A DNA stretch of 64,000 nt from DATJBF01 sp035515475 (lineage in GTDB: Bacteria; Verrucomicrobiota; Verrucomicrobiia; Palsa-1439): NCBI GenBank assembly GCA_035515475.1, contig DATJBF010000047.1, positions 124,001 to 188,000 of the forward strand, in the 5' to 3' direction. This document shows positions 16,699 to 25,937 of the stretch, one piece after another. Position numbers and translations under genes: made by a program. The notes under the pieces are model-generated. The model searched no databases and was not told the origin of the DNA. It was given only the letters and a program-made list of their open reading frames with translations. The first letter of the stretch is position 1. Every line of letters begins with the position of its first letter.

Positions 16699-17328
16699 TT
16701 ACTGGATGGCAAATTCCGTGAGGTAGATGTCCTGGACCGTGCCCGCGCCGAGCGCGTTGTTGAACACGGTGATCAGTTCGCTGCGCACCGTGGTGCGCGC
16801 ATCAGGTTTTTCAAGGTCGGCCACGCTCTTGCTACTGAGAATGCCCGCGGCCAGGTCGACCAGTTGCGCTTGGTGAAGCTTGATGATCTCTTCGAAGTCG
16901 GCAGTGCCGCCGGCCAGCGTGAGGCTGGTCAGCAGGTAGCGTGAACCCATCGTACCCGCCACGTTGACCAGAATTTTGTCCAACTGCGCGGTCGTCTTGC
17001 CACTGGCCGATTCACGCCCTTTCCCCTCGCCCTTTTCCTTCGTTGCTCCCTGCTCGGCCGCCGCGGGTTTTGGCTTCACCGCTTCGCTGGGTTTGGCGGC
17101 CTCGGCCGGCCCGACGGCCGGCGCGCCCACGGCGGCACTGAGTTCCTTTTTGACATTCGGGAGGAGCACGAAGGCCGTCATGGCGTACGCCAGCGCGGGC
17201 ATTGCCACCACGGTGACGATCAACGGCAGCCACGGGCCGATGCCGCCGCCGCTCTTCGCGACCGTCGGTGTGGCTTCGGCAGTTTCCTCGGCCTTCGCCG
17301 CCGGCGTTTCTGGGGTCTCGTCTGCCAT
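16699..17328 (-). CDS. fliL: Flagellar basal-body-associated protein FliL
   Basis: Inner-membrane protein that associates with the stator. 209 residues: an acidic/Ala-rich cytoplasmic start, one membrane helix (WLPLIVTVVAMPALAYAMTA), a long Ala/Pro/Lys-rich periplasmic linker (about residues 70-115), then the FliL domain with KILVNVAGTMGSRYLLTSLT and the C-terminal ELITVFNNALGAGTVQDIYL TEF pattern. The linker is longer than usual. It lies between flgE and fliM in the operon. Confidence 0.93.
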   Translation of the reverse strand: MADETPETPAAKAEETAEATPTVAKSGGGIGPWLPLIVTVVAMPALAYAMTAFVLLPNVKKELSAAVGAPAVGPAEAAKPSEAVKPKPAAAEQGATKEKGEGKGRESASGKTTAQLDKILVNVAGTMGSRYLLTSLTLAGGTADFEEIIKLHQAQLVDLAAGILSSKSVADLEKPDARTTVRSELITVFNNALGAGTVQDIYLTEFAIQ

Positions 17329-17349
17329 GGCAAATCACCTCCCAAGCAA

Positions 17350-18201
17350 TTACCGCTTGATATTGACCAACTCTTGGAGCATTTCGTCGGTGGTGGTCAT
17401 GATGCGCGCATTGGCCTGAAACGCGCGTTCGGTCTGGATCAATTGCGAGAACTCGTTCGAGAGGTCCACGTTGGACAACTCGAGCGCGCCGCTCTGGATG
17501 GTTCCCAGCCCGTTGGTACCCGCGGCGGCGGCTTGAGGCGAAGTGCTACCGCCGAGCGGCCCCGCCGCACCGATGCCGGAATAGAGGTTATTCCCTTCCT
17601 TGGTGAGAGCTTGAGGATTGGAAAAGTTCTGCATCAGGATTTGGCCCCGGACGTATTCCGTACCGTCGGACAGCCGCACGCTGACTTTCCCCTGCTGGTC
17701 AATGCTAAACGACACCATCGTGGCAGCGGCGTCAGCGCCCGATGGCCGTTGCGCTGCATCAATCTGAATGTCCCCATTGTTGGTCATGGCAAGATCGTTG
17801 TAGCCCTGCACGCGCAGACCATTGTTGGTGATAAGGTAACCGTCGCTGTCCAAGCGGAAATCGCCGGCCCGCGTCACATACGTGTCGCCGTTGACCGCGT
17901 CGCGGACGACGAAAAAGCCGTCGCCTGAAATAGCCAGGTCGGTATCCACACCTGTGCGGTTGATGGCACCCTGGGTGTACTGGTTGTAGATGCCCGCCGT
18001 GATCACGCCGAGGCCGACCTGTTGGGCCGCTTGGCCGCTCAGGGTCGAGTTGGCCATGGTCTGGCTGAACGAGTCCGCCAAGTCGGTGCGGGCCGACTTG
18101 AAGGCGATGGTACTGACGTTCGCGATATTGTTGCCGATCACGTCAATCGCCTCTTGAAACTGCTGGAGGCCACTGACGGCTGAGGTGAGTGAACGGATCA
18201 T
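17350..18201 (-). CDS. flgE: Flagellar hook protein FlgE (short form)
   Basis: Hook subunit exported by the type III system. N-terminal rod/hook signature SLTSAVSGLQQFQEAIDVIG and NNIANVSTIAFKSARTD, central ISGDGFFVVRDAVNGDTYVT, and C-terminal SGALELSNVDLSNEFSQLI with TERAFQANARIMTTTDEMLQ. At 283 residues it is far shorter than the usual FlgE of 400 or more, so the outer D2 domain must be much reduced. It is assigned as FlgE, not FlgG, because flgD (hook cap) overlaps it by four bases and fliK lies just beyond; a true flgG is at 3048-3827. Confidence 0.88.
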   Translation of the reverse strand: MIRSLTSAVSGLQQFQEAIDVIGNNIANVSTIAFKSARTDLADSFSQTMANSTLSGQAAQQVGLGVITAGIYNQYTQGAINRTGVDTDLAISGDGFFVVRDAVNGDTYVTRAGDFRLDSDGYLITNNGLRVQGYNDLAMTNNGDIQIDAAQRPSGADAAATMVSFSIDQQGKVSVRLSDGTEYVRGQILMQNFSNPQALTKEGNNLYSGIGAAGPLGGSTSPQAAAAGTNGLGTIQSGALELSNVDLSNEFSQLIQTERAFQANARIMTTTDEMLQELVNIKR

Positions 18202-18641
18202 TGCTGTACTCCTTGTGTTCCGGTGTTGGTTGGGGCCGCCGTCACGCTCTGCACAGCGCTGAGCGCATAGGGCTGGCCATTGACGACGATGTTCGGTGTT
18301 CCAGACGAGTCCATTGCCACGCCGCTGACCGTGCCACTATCGTAGCTGCCATCATCGGTTTGCACGACCACCATGCGCCCAATCAGGTCGTTGGCCTGCA
18401 GCGACTGGATCGCCGCATACGTCTCCTTCGTTTGCTGCAAGCTGGTGAAGTTGGCCATCTGCGCGACAAAGTCCGTGTCCGACATGGGATTCATCGGGTC
18501 CTGATTGGCCAGTTGCGTGACCAGCAGATTGAGAAAGTCGCTCTGGTCCAACGTTTGTTGCGGCAGGACGCTGGTAGAGTCGGTCGAGTCGCTGGTCTGT
18601 CCGAGAGTTGAAGTCGCCGACGTAAGCGAGGAAATTGACAT
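18198..18641 (-). CDS. flgD: Hook-capping protein FlgD
   Basis: Cap protein needed for hook polymerisation, 147 residues. The conserved N-terminal part is clear: LDQSDFLNLLVTQLANQDPM, NPMSDTDFVAQMANFTSLQQ, followed by SLQANDLIGRMVVV and a small beta-rich C-terminal half. Shorter than the enterobacterial protein (about 230), lacking most of the Tudor/Fn3 insertion. Overlaps flgE (ATGA). Confidence 0.93.
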   Translation of the reverse strand: MSISSLTSATSTLGQTSDSTDSTSVLPQQTLDQSDFLNLLVTQLANQDPMNPMSDTDFVAQMANFTSLQQTKETYAAIQSLQANDLIGRMVVVQTDDGSYDSGTVSGVAMDSSGTPNIVVNGQPYALSAVQSVTAAPTNTGTQGVQQ

Positions 18642-18653
18642 GCTCTTCTCCGG

Positions 18654-20162
18654 TTATGCCCACATTTCCCAGCCACGATGCGTCGTGGGCGTTGCTTTGT
18701 TCGTCCGTTGAAGCAGCGGTCCGGTCGGCGCGCCGCTCGCCAGCAATTCCTCCGGGCCCTCCGTCGCTTCCTCGAACCAATGCTGGGCGTGTCCGTCAAA
18801 TCCGTGTTGCAGGAATTGCGATTGGGACTGGTCGCCCATCGCCGACGAGGACGTCAGTTGACCCACGCGGACGCCCTGTTGGGCCAGCGTCTGCTGCAAC
18901 TCACTCCAATGGACCTGAAGCGTGTCGAATTGGCCACGCTCCAACCGGGCCATCACCTCCACCTGGCCATTGTACATCGTGATATGAAGCGACAACTCGG
19001 TGTTGCGGTCCGGCTGCATACTGACATCGAGTGAGTTGGTGCCGATGCGTTTGAACGACAACACCTGCTCGGTGATCGCTTGGGCCAGACGATCCACGGC
19101 CGGGGTGTGCGCCGCGCTGGCGTATGACAACTCGACCGTCGGCTGGGCGGCCACCGCCCGCATGACAGGAATCGCCGGCGATGGCGTCTCTGCTGTATCG
19201 GAAGTGCGTGAGCTACGCGGCACTGGAGCGTCCGGCGCCGACTTTTCCGCCGGTGTTTCGGCGCGGCGTGAGACTCCGTCGGGCACAATCTGCCCGCGCG
19301 GCAGGTTTTGCTCCGCCGAGTCGGCATTTCTTTCCGTTTTCGCCGTCGTTTTCATCGGCACCGGTACATTTGCACTCTGCATGCCAGCATCCTTGGCCGA
19401 CACGGTCGACACGATTGAGTCGGCATCGGTGGACGCATCCGGGTCAGAGTCAGTCGCCGCCGCGTTATCGTCTGCGGCAACAGCCGCCGCAACGCTGGCA
19501 CTTGTATCCGGCACCACCACGCACTCCGGCACCGCCACCGTATCCGTCGCCGCCACGCACTCCGCCACCGCCACCGTACCCGGCACCGCTCCTTTACCCG
19601 GGACCGCCACGAGAACCGCTGCCGATTTCGCGTCCGCTGGCGGCGGGACCTGCGGCTGTTGGACAACCGGTGCGGGCGCGACTTCGCCGCTTGAAGGTTG
19701 GGGCGCGTCCAGTTCAACCAATGGCACAGGAGGAACGGGAATCGTGGGGTTGGCCGTTGCGTCCTTCCCGTCGTCAGCCCGGGTACCCCCATTGTCCGTC
19801 GGCGCGGCGATGGCCACTGGGGCGATTTCCCCGGTAATCGGTGCAACCGCCGGGGCCGGTGACCCTGTGTCTGGGGCCAAGACGATTACGACGGGCACGG
19901 GCGCAGGCGCAAACGCGACGGCCAATCCCATCTGCGCGACAGCGGCGACGTCGTCTTTTTTCTCGTTGCCGTCCTTCGCGTCGGGCGCGGGTTGGCCCGT
20001 CGTGGTATCGGTACCGCTGTCGCCCTGATCGATCAACTGCGCGAACGTCGCCTCGCCTCCGACCCCGGCCGTCGAGGCGACCGGCGCGGCAGTGTTGGTG
20101 GGGTCGACGGGAACCGGCACGGGCAGCAGTGACTCGGTGGGCAGCGCGGTTGATGTGGTCAT
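18654..20162 (-). CDS. fliK: Hook-length control protein FliK
   Basis: Molecular ruler and substrate-specificity switch, secreted by the flagellar type III system. About 502 residues from the ATG at 20162. Most of the protein (residues 10-370) is a low-complexity Val/Ala/Pro/Thr/Asp-rich ruler. The conserved C-terminal domain lies at about 385-460: LDVSMQPDRNTELSLHITMY, GQVEVMARLERGQFDTLQVH and WSELQQTLAQQGVRVGQL. The ruler contains several cysteines in repeated ECV motifs, unusual for a type III secreted protein, produced by a tandem DNA repeat at 19518-19589. Confidence 0.88.
   Translation of the reverse strand: MTTSTALPTESLLPVPVPVDPTNTAAPVASTAGVGGEATFAQLIDQGDSGTDTTTGQPAPDAKDGNEKKDDVAAVAQMGLAVAFAPAPVPVVIVLAPDTGSPAPAVAPITGEIAPVAIAAPTDNGGTRADDGKDATANPTIPVPPVPLVELDAPQPSSGEVAPAPVVQQPQVPPPADAKSAAVLVAVPGKGAVPGTVAVAECVAATDTVAVPECVVVPDTSASVAAAVAADDNAAATDSDPDASTDADSIVSTVSAKDAGMQSANVPVPMKTTAKTERNADSAEQNLPRGQIVPDGVSRRAETPAEKSAPDAPVPRSSRTSDTAETPSPAIPVMRAVAAQPTVELSYASAAHTPAVDRLAQAITEQVLSFKRIGTNSLDVSMQPDRNTELSLHITMYNGQVEVMARLERGQFDTLQVHWSELQQTLAQQGVRVGQLTSSSAMGDQSQSQFLQHGFDGHAQHWFEEATEGPEELLASGAPTGPLLQRTNKATPTTHRGWEMWA
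19518..19589 (-). repeat. Two tandem 36-bp units inside fliK
   Basis: Units 19518-19553 and 19554-19589 both begin CACGCACTCC (plus strand) and differ at only a few positions; a partial unit precedes them. The repeat is a multiple of three and adds 12 residues per copy to the FliK ruler region, so copy-number change would alter length without frameshift. Confidence 0.8.
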
Positions 20163-20176
20163 GATGAGCAGTCTCC

Positions 20177-20767
20177 TCACGGCTGTTTCTGGACGGTGGT
20201 GCGCGCGATGGTCATTTGCAGTCGTTCAGTGATTTTGGCGGCGCGCCTCGCTTGGTCTGCGCCCTGCGCGGCGAGCAATTCGAGGATCGGCGCGGTCTCA
20301 CTGTCCTTCATGAAAGAAAAAATCCGGACCACGTCGTCGTCGTGGAGTTCCTTCATGATGTTCGCTGCGCCTTCCGGTGTCATGGCGGCATAGATTTTGG
20401 CCAGCCTCCTGACATTGGCGACCTCTCCCTCCTTCACGCTCACGACGTTCTTGTCGAATTCGGCCTGCAAGCGTGCGATGTTCTGAGTCACGGCCCCGAT
20501 TTCCTCCTGCTCGGCGTTCAGGCGAACGGCCAACGCATTGAGCTGCTGCTCGCGCTTGGCCAACGCAACCTTTTGCAACCGCAGGTCGAAGATGAATTGC
20601 TCCAACTCTGGATTATTGAATTCCCACGACGGCCTGGCCGTCGCCTTCAGCGCACCGGCGGCCAAGCGGGGGATGACCGGCGTTCGCCACACGGCCAGCG
20701 TTGCGCCCCAATACGACAGGCCGCCCACCAACGCGCAGAACCATCTGGATTGAAATACCTTGGTCAT
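20177..20767 (-). CDS. MotE-like / MgtE N-domain-like flagellar chaperone
   Basis: 196 residues: an N-terminal membrane segment (FCALVGGLSYWGATLAVW), a coiled coil at about residues 60-120 (LRLQKVALAKREQQLNALAV and following), then KIYAAMTPEGAANIMKELHD with DDDVVRIFSFMKDSETAPIL, the MgtE N-terminal-like domain seen in proteins between fliJ and fliK in many bacteria, where the protein (MotE) is reported as a motility chaperone. Overlaps fliJ by four bases. Confidence 0.8.
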   Translation of the reverse strand: MTKVFQSRWFCALVGGLSYWGATLAVWRTPVIPRLAAGALKATARPSWEFNNPELEQFIFDLRLQKVALAKREQQLNALAVRLNAEQEEIGAVTQNIARLQAEFDKNVVSVKEGEVANVRRLAKIYAAMTPEGAANIMKELHDDDVVRIFSFMKDSETAPILELLAAQGADQARRAAKITERLQMTIARTTVQKQP

Positions 20768-21246
20768 TGGGTGCCTCCATCACACGCCGCGTGCAACAAC
20801 CCGGCCGCGCCGTTCTCCGGCCGGCGTTGCGCCATCTCGTCGAGCGCCTTTTGCTCTTCCCGCTGGACTGCGCGATCGTACGATTCACGTTGGCGCTGTC
20901 CGTACTTGTCCACCACCTCGCGCGCCCGCCGGGCCTCGAGCAGCTTCTGCCAGCTTTGCTCGACTCCACGCTGAGCCCGGAGGACGTCCAGTTCGTACCG
21001 GACAACGGTCTCCTCCATCGCCCGGCAGTACGCCTGCGCCCGAGCGAGATCGCCAGCGGCCGCGTCCGACCCCAACAGTGCGGTCCGCAACCGGCAGATG
21101 GTCTCCCATTCGACCCGCGCCACCCGCAGTGCTTCCACCGCTTGTTGTCGCTCGCTGACGGCGCGCCCATAATGCTCCAGCGCGGTCTGCTCGCGCCGTT
21201 GGCGGAGCGTAAGCACCGACTGCAAGGAGAACCGGAAGCGTTTCAT
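20764..21246 (-). CDS. fliJ: Flagellar export protein FliJ
   Basis: Coiled-coil stalk protein of the FliH-FliI-FliJ export ATPase complex. 160 residues, starting MKRFRFSLQSVLTLRQRREQ, the typical FliJ opening (FxLxxVLxLR), then nearly continuous charged helix to about residue 140. Its ATG overlaps the fliI stop by four bases. Confidence 0.92.
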   Translation of the reverse strand: MKRFRFSLQSVLTLRQRREQTALEHYGRAVSERQQAVEALRVARVEWETICRLRTALLGSDAAAGDLARAQAYCRAMEETVVRYELDVLRAQRGVEQSWQKLLEARRAREVVDKYGQRQRESYDRAVQREEQKALDEMAQRRPENGAAGLLHAACDGGTQ

Positions 21247-22676
21247 TCGGCGCTTTCCTTACGCTTCATGGCTTCCGTCAGCAGTTGCCAACTCTCACCA
21301 ATGGCGTGGCCCTCGTCGGCGGATTGTCGGAGAAACCCGCGCAAGGGCTCGTGCAGGCGGATCGCCTCGTCAATCACCGGACTGCTCCCGGCGGGATACG
21401 CACCGATGTGAATGAGGTCGCGATTCCGATGGTACACCGCCAGGTTCTCGCGGGCCTGACCGGCCAACTCCAGTTGCTCGGCCGTCAGCAAATCGCGCTG
21501 CAAACGGCTGACGCTCTCCAGCACATCGATGGCCGGATAGTGATTTTGGGTCGCCAGTTCACGCGTCAACACAATGTGCCCGTCCAGAATCGCACGCGTG
21601 GCGTCGGCGATCGGATCGTTCATGTCGTCGGCCTCGACCAACACGGTGAACAACCCCGTGATCGAGCCCTGTTCTCCCATGCCGGCCCGCTCGAGCAATT
21701 GGGGCAACAGGGAAAACACGCTGGGCGTATAACCCCGCGTCGCCGGCGGTTCGCCCACCGCGAGGCCGATCTCGCGTTGCGCCATCGCGAACCGGGTCAC
21801 CGAATCCATCATCAGCAGCACGTTGCGGCCTTCGTCGCGAAAATGCTCGGCAACCGCCATCGCCAGGAACGTTCCCTTCACCCGGGCCAGGGCTGGTTCG
21901 TTCGACGTGGCCACCACCACCACCGACTTGCGGCGCCCGGTTTCATCGAGGTCTTTCTCGATAAACTCGCGCACCTCGCGACCGCGTTCGCCAATCAGCG
22001 CGATGACGTTGACATCCGCTTCCGCCCGGCTGGCGATCATTCCCAACAGGGTAGACTTCCCGACCCCGCTCCCGGCGAAGATGCCGAGCCGCTGACCGCG
22101 ACCGCAGGGTGTGAACGTGTCGATGGCTTTGATGCCGGTTTGGAATTGCTGCCGGATCCGCTGCCGCTTGAGCGGATGGGGCGGCCGGTTTCTCACATTG
22201 ACAAACCGATCGGCCACGACCGGGCCAGAGCCATCGAGCGGCCTTCCCAGACTGTTGACCACGCGGCCTTTCAACGCGTCACTCACCGGCACACGCAAGG
22301 GCGCGCCCGTGGCGATGACTTCGCTGCCCACGTGAATGCCGTGCGTCTCGCCGAGGGGCATCAGCAGCAAGTTGTGATTGCGAAAACCGACCACCTCGGC
22401 CAGCGTCACCGCGTCATGCTGGGGAGTCTCGATGCGCACCACTTCGCCCATGGCCGCCGCCGGGCCCTGCGATTCAATGACCAAACCGATCAGTTGTGCG
22501 ACACGCCCGCGCGATTCGGTGACCCGGGCCACGCGGACCCGTCGGACGGCCGATTCGATGTTCAGGGCCGGTCTCACGCCCGGATCCACGGGTTCACGCC
22601 GTTGCCGGGCTGAACCCGCGGGCTCGGGAGCCCCACGCCCGACCGCGGTTCGAGAGGTGGCAGAGGGCGGACTCAT
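21243..22676 (-). CDS. fliI: Flagellum-specific ATPase FliI
   Basis: Export ATPase related to F1-beta, 477 residues. Walker A GIFAGSGVGKSTLLG at about residue 205, ALIGERGREVREFIEKDL, Walker B LLMMDSVTRFAMAQREIGLA and GEPPATRGYTPSVFSLLPQL are all canonical. The first 40 residues are a non-conserved Pro/Arg-rich extension; the ATG at 22676 overlaps the fliH stop by four bases, so this start is preferred. Confidence 0.97.
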   Translation of the reverse strand: MSPPSATSRTAVGRGAPEPAGSARQRREPVDPGVRPALNIESAVRRVRVARVTESRGRVAQLIGLVIESQGPAAAMGEVVRIETPQHDAVTLAEVVGFRNHNLLLMPLGETHGIHVGSEVIATGAPLRVPVSDALKGRVVNSLGRPLDGSGPVVADRFVNVRNRPPHPLKRQRIRQQFQTGIKAIDTFTPCGRGQRLGIFAGSGVGKSTLLGMIASRAEADVNVIALIGERGREVREFIEKDLDETGRRKSVVVVATSNEPALARVKGTFLAMAVAEHFRDEGRNVLLMMDSVTRFAMAQREIGLAVGEPPATRGYTPSVFSLLPQLLERAGMGEQGSITGLFTVLVEADDMNDPIADATRAILDGHIVLTRELATQNHYPAIDVLESVSRLQRDLLTAEQLELAGQARENLAVYHRNRDLIHIGAYPAGSSPVIDEAIRLHEPLRGFLRQSADEGHAIGESWQLLTEAMKRKESAE

Positions 22677-23248
22677 CCCTGCACCGCCTGTTGCAGCAAC
22701 TCGGCTTTCGTTTCTCGTCGCGCGTCAACAACACCAAACCGGGTATGAACCACGCACCCGCCCCGGGTGACTTCCGGGCCGGCACGAACAGTCATCTTTG
22801 GCCCGGTGGCAGTGGGGGCGAGCAACGGGGAACCGGACTTCTCCAACAACGCGAGATCATCAAGGTGCAAGGCGACGACGATCTCGGCGGTATCCTCCAC
22901 CTGACCCAACGCCTCGCGCACGATCGCTTCGACCATGTCCGCCGTGATCGGCAAGCCGGCCACCAGTTTCTGCGCGGCTTGGAGAGCCAGCGTCATCACC
23001 GCGGCCTCGGTTTCGTGAACGACCCGGGGTACGGCGGCGCGGAGTGCTTCGATGACTCCCCGCTGAAGCTCGGAGAACTCGTTGCGCTGGGCGAGCAACT
23101 GCTCGCTCAGTTTGCGTTCGCCATCGCGCAGGCCACGTTCGTAAGCCGCGCCAACAGGATCGTCGGCGACTGCGCTCGGGGCGAGTCCGGCCACAGGGCG
23201 CAACGTGAGGCCCCGAAGCGGTTGCCGAAGTCGAACCTTTTCCGTCAT
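22673..23248 (-). CDS. fliH: Flagellar assembly protein FliH
   Basis: Regulator and anchor of the FliI ATPase, 191 residues. Starts MTEKVRLRQPLRGLTLRPVA, with a helical stretch (YERGLRDGERKLSEQLLAQR) and the C-terminal FliH/NolV-like domain LALQAAQKLVAGLPITADMV, VEAIVREALGQVEDTAEIVV. The ATG at 23248 follows the fliG TGA by one base. The family is variable, so gene order fliG-fliH-fliI adds weight. Confidence 0.9.
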   Translation of the reverse strand: MTEKVRLRQPLRGLTLRPVAGLAPSAVADDPVGAAYERGLRDGERKLSEQLLAQRNEFSELQRGVIEALRAAVPRVVHETEAAVMTLALQAAQKLVAGLPITADMVEAIVREALGQVEDTAEIVVALHLDDLALLEKSGSPLLAPTATGPKMTVRAGPEVTRGGCVVHTRFGVVDARRETKAELLQQAVQG

Positions 23249-23249
23249 C

Positions 23250-24272
23250 TCACGCCTCCGCTGCCGAGGATTCGATTTCGATCTGGCCGTTGGCCTCGAG
23301 GCGTCGAACGACGTCGACAATGGCCGTCTGGGCCACATCGATGTCCTTGGCTTTGATCTTCCCGAGGAAACTGATTTCCTCCTCGAGCGCCTCGGCGGCG
23401 CGCTTCGACAAGCCGGAGAGAATCTTCGCCTTGATCGTGTCGGGAACCGGCTTGAGCGCCGTGGCGAGGGTGCGTGAATCGACCTCACGAAGGATTTTCT
23501 GGAGATCAGTCACCTCGAGCTTCGCGATGTCCTCGAAGCGGAACATCTGTTTGCGAAGGGACTGGCCGAGTTCGGGGTTCCGGTTTTCGATCGCAGCCAG
23601 CAGCACGTTGCTGGCATCTCTGCCGAGTGCCTTGAGTAGGTTGGCCGCTGGCGGAAGGCCGCCCGTCTCGTTGAACGCGGTCGCACCCGTGGCGCCCATT
23701 TTCTTCACGAGCAGTTCACCGACTGTCTCGACCACCTCGACCGGCGTCGGGCCGAGCGTGGCGAGCCGCTCGACCACCTGGTCGCGGGTATCGTCTGCCA
23801 ACAGATTGAGGACGGCCGACGCCTTCTTCGGGTGGAGCAGACTGAGCACGAGCGCAACGGTTTGCGGCTGCTCGGTCTTCAACGCGTTGAAAATTTGGAG
23901 CGGGTCGCGCTCGACGATTTGGCGAATCGGTGAATTGGCTGCCTGACTGGGGGCAACGCGACCCATGATCTGCTTGGCTTGTGCCGAACCGAGCGCCCGT
24001 TCGAGCGTGGTCTGGGCGAACTCGACGCCGCCTCGCAAGGCGGTGGTGGCGGCCACTGCCACCTCGGAGAATTCGGCCAGAATCGCCTGCTGTGCGGGCT
24101 GGTCAATGACGGGCATAGCCATCATTGCCGTCGTGATATCGGCCACCTCGCGATGGTCAAACCCCTTGAGGATCTCAGCAGCGGGTTCGGGCCCAAGGAT
24201 AACCAGTAACGCGGCCAGTTTCTCTACCCGGGTCAGTTTGGCAAGGTCGAGAGTTGCCGGGGTCGTCGTCAT
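23250..24272 (-). CDS. fliG: Flagellar motor switch protein FliG
   Basis: C-ring protein that contacts FliF and, through its C-terminal charged helix, the stator. 340 residues, normal length. LTRVEKLAALLVILGPEPAA EIL at the start, VERDPLQIFNALKTEQPQTV with the EHPQ-like motif as EQPQ, HPKKASAVLNLL, MFRFEDIAKLEVTDLQKILR, and the C-terminal KAKILSGLSKRAAEALEEEI. The 90 bases before fliF hold no obvious gene. Confidence 0.96.
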   Translation of the reverse strand: MTTTPATLDLAKLTRVEKLAALLVILGPEPAAEILKGFDHREVADITTAMMAMPVIDQPAQQAILAEFSEVAVAATTALRGGVEFAQTTLERALGSAQAKQIMGRVAPSQAANSPIRQIVERDPLQIFNALKTEQPQTVALVLSLLHPKKASAVLNLLADDTRDQVVERLATLGPTPVEVVETVGELLVKKMGATGATAFNETGGLPPAANLLKALGRDASNVLLAAIENRNPELGQSLRKQMFRFEDIAKLEVTDLQKILREVDSRTLATALKPVPDTIKAKILSGLSKRAAEALEEEISFLGKIKAKDIDVAQTAIVDVVRRLEANGQIEIESSAAEA

Positions 24273-24362
24273 GATCGGCCGTTCTCGCGGTTGCGCGCCT
24301 CGGCGGCGGAACTTCCGTCTTCGCCGGCGTCCGGCGTGCGGCTACGAATTCGGTGGTTCACC

Positions 24363-25934
24363 TCAATTCCTCCGGGCGGACTGGTTTTGGTAAACCCAGG
24401 TGCGAACGGCCTGGTTCATGTTGGCCGGGTTTTCGCGAATCAGGCGATTCAGAACATCGACGGTGACGATACCCTCTTCGGCACGGGCGTGTCCGTTGTT
24501 CTCGAGCGGGGCGGCGACCGCAGCGGTCTCGGCGGCGGTTTTCTTGAACAGACGCAGGAACAGGAACAGGATCCCCAGCGTGAGCAGCACGTACCCGGCA
24601 TTGCGACCGATCTCCCACCACAGCGCGCGGTTCTGCTGCTTGGTCATCTGCTGGGCAATGTCCGCCCCGAAATTGTCATTGAACGGCATCTCCTCAAGCG
24701 TAATCTCGTCCTTTCGCAATGCATCGTTGGGCTGGAGGCCCAGTGCGCTCTGGACGATCTTGCGGAGTTTTTCCATTTCGTCGGGCGTCCGGGGCACCGG
24801 TTTGCGGTCGGCACCCGTCCCCTCGGTCTTGGCCGCAACAAACACGGCCGCCGTGACCCGTTTCAGGCCGCCAGGTGCTTGCAGAACGCTGCTGACCGTT
24901 TTGTTGATCTCGTACTCACTGGTCACCTGCTTGCGCTTCGTGGAGGTCGTCGCGACCGCGGCCGCCGGGTTGTTGGTCTGCGCTCCGGCATTGGCGGCAA
25001 CCCCGACAACGCCCCCGCTGTTCGGCGTCGTCGAATTGTTCGACTCATCGGTGGTGGTGGTCGACCGAGCCACCTGACCCTCGGGATCGAATTTCTCCTC
25101 GGTGCGGTTGATGGTCTCCGTGTTGATGTCGACCGCGACGCGGACGACAGCCTGACCGGGGCCGAGGACCTGTTCGAGCATGCCTTGGACTTTGCGCGAG
25201 AGGTATTGCTCGATGCTGCGACGACTGGCGAGTTGACCGGCGGTAAGGCCGGCGACACTGCTCTCGTCATCGTTGCCAGACAGCACGTTGCCGCGGTTGT
25301 CGACGACGCTGACCGCACCGACTTGAAGGCCTTCGACGGAGTTGGCGACCAGGAAACGGATGGACTGGACTGCGGAGGCGGACAACTCACTGTTGCCGCG
25401 CACCCGCACGAACACGGATGCCGTGGGTTTGCGTTGGTTGTCCACGAGCAACCGATTTTCCGGCATGACAATCATCACCCGCGCGGCCTCGACTTCGTCG
25501 AGTTGAGCAATGGTTCGCGCCAATTCGCCCTGAACGGCGCGCAGGTAATTGGCGCGCTGCACGAAATCCGAGATGCCGAAATTGGATTTGTCAAAGATCT
25601 CGAAGCCGACGCCATCGCCTTTGGGAATCCCCTTGGCGGCCAGTTGCATCCGCATGGTGTGGACCTTGTCCGCCGGTACTTGGATCGTGCCACCGGGGCC
25701 GACCCGGTGTGGGACCTTGGCGTCATCGAGCGCAGCGATGACCCGGCCGGCTTCGGCATCGTCGAGTCGACCGTACAAGAGCGCATAATCGCCGCGGCTG
25801 GACCACACCGATAGCGCCACCAGTCCGCCGATGACAAACACGGTGGCGACGGCGATGCTGACGCGTTGGCTGACGCCGAGTTGTTTCCAAACGGCGGCGA
25901 GTTGCTGGAGAAGTTGCGAGAAGGGTTGTGTCAT
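24363..25934 (-). CDS. fliF: Flagellar MS-ring protein FliF
   Basis: MS-ring protein and assembly base of the basal body. 523 residues with one N-terminal membrane helix (VSIAVATVFVIGGLVALSVW), YxxLYGRLDDAEAGRVIAALDD in the first ring-building motif, the YscJ-like block ARTIAQLDEVEAARVMIVMP, and a second helix near residue 445 (NAGYVLLTLGILFLFLRLF). The C-terminal FliG-binding helix IVTVDVLNRLIRENPANMNQ is intact. Four bases separate it from fliE. Confidence 0.96.
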   Translation of the reverse strand: MTQPFSQLLQQLAAVWKQLGVSQRVSIAVATVFVIGGLVALSVWSSRGDYALLYGRLDDAEAGRVIAALDDAKVPHRVGPGGTIQVPADKVHTMRMQLAAKGIPKGDGVGFEIFDKSNFGISDFVQRANYLRAVQGELARTIAQLDEVEAARVMIVMPENRLLVDNQRKPTASVFVRVRGNSELSASAVQSIRFLVANSVEGLQVGAVSVVDNRGNVLSGNDDESSVAGLTAGQLASRRSIEQYLSRKVQGMLEQVLGPGQAVVRVAVDINTETINRTEEKFDPEGQVARSTTTTDESNNSTTPNSGGVVGVAANAGAQTNNPAAAVATTSTKRKQVTSEYEINKTVSSVLQAPGGLKRVTAAVFVAAKTEGTGADRKPVPRTPDEMEKLRKIVQSALGLQPNDALRKDEITLEEMPFNDNFGADIAQQMTKQQNRALWWEIGRNAGYVLLTLGILFLFLRLFKKTAAETAAVAAPLENNGHARAEEGIVTVDVLNRLIRENPANMNQAVRTWVYQNQSARRN

Positions 25935-25937
25935 GGG

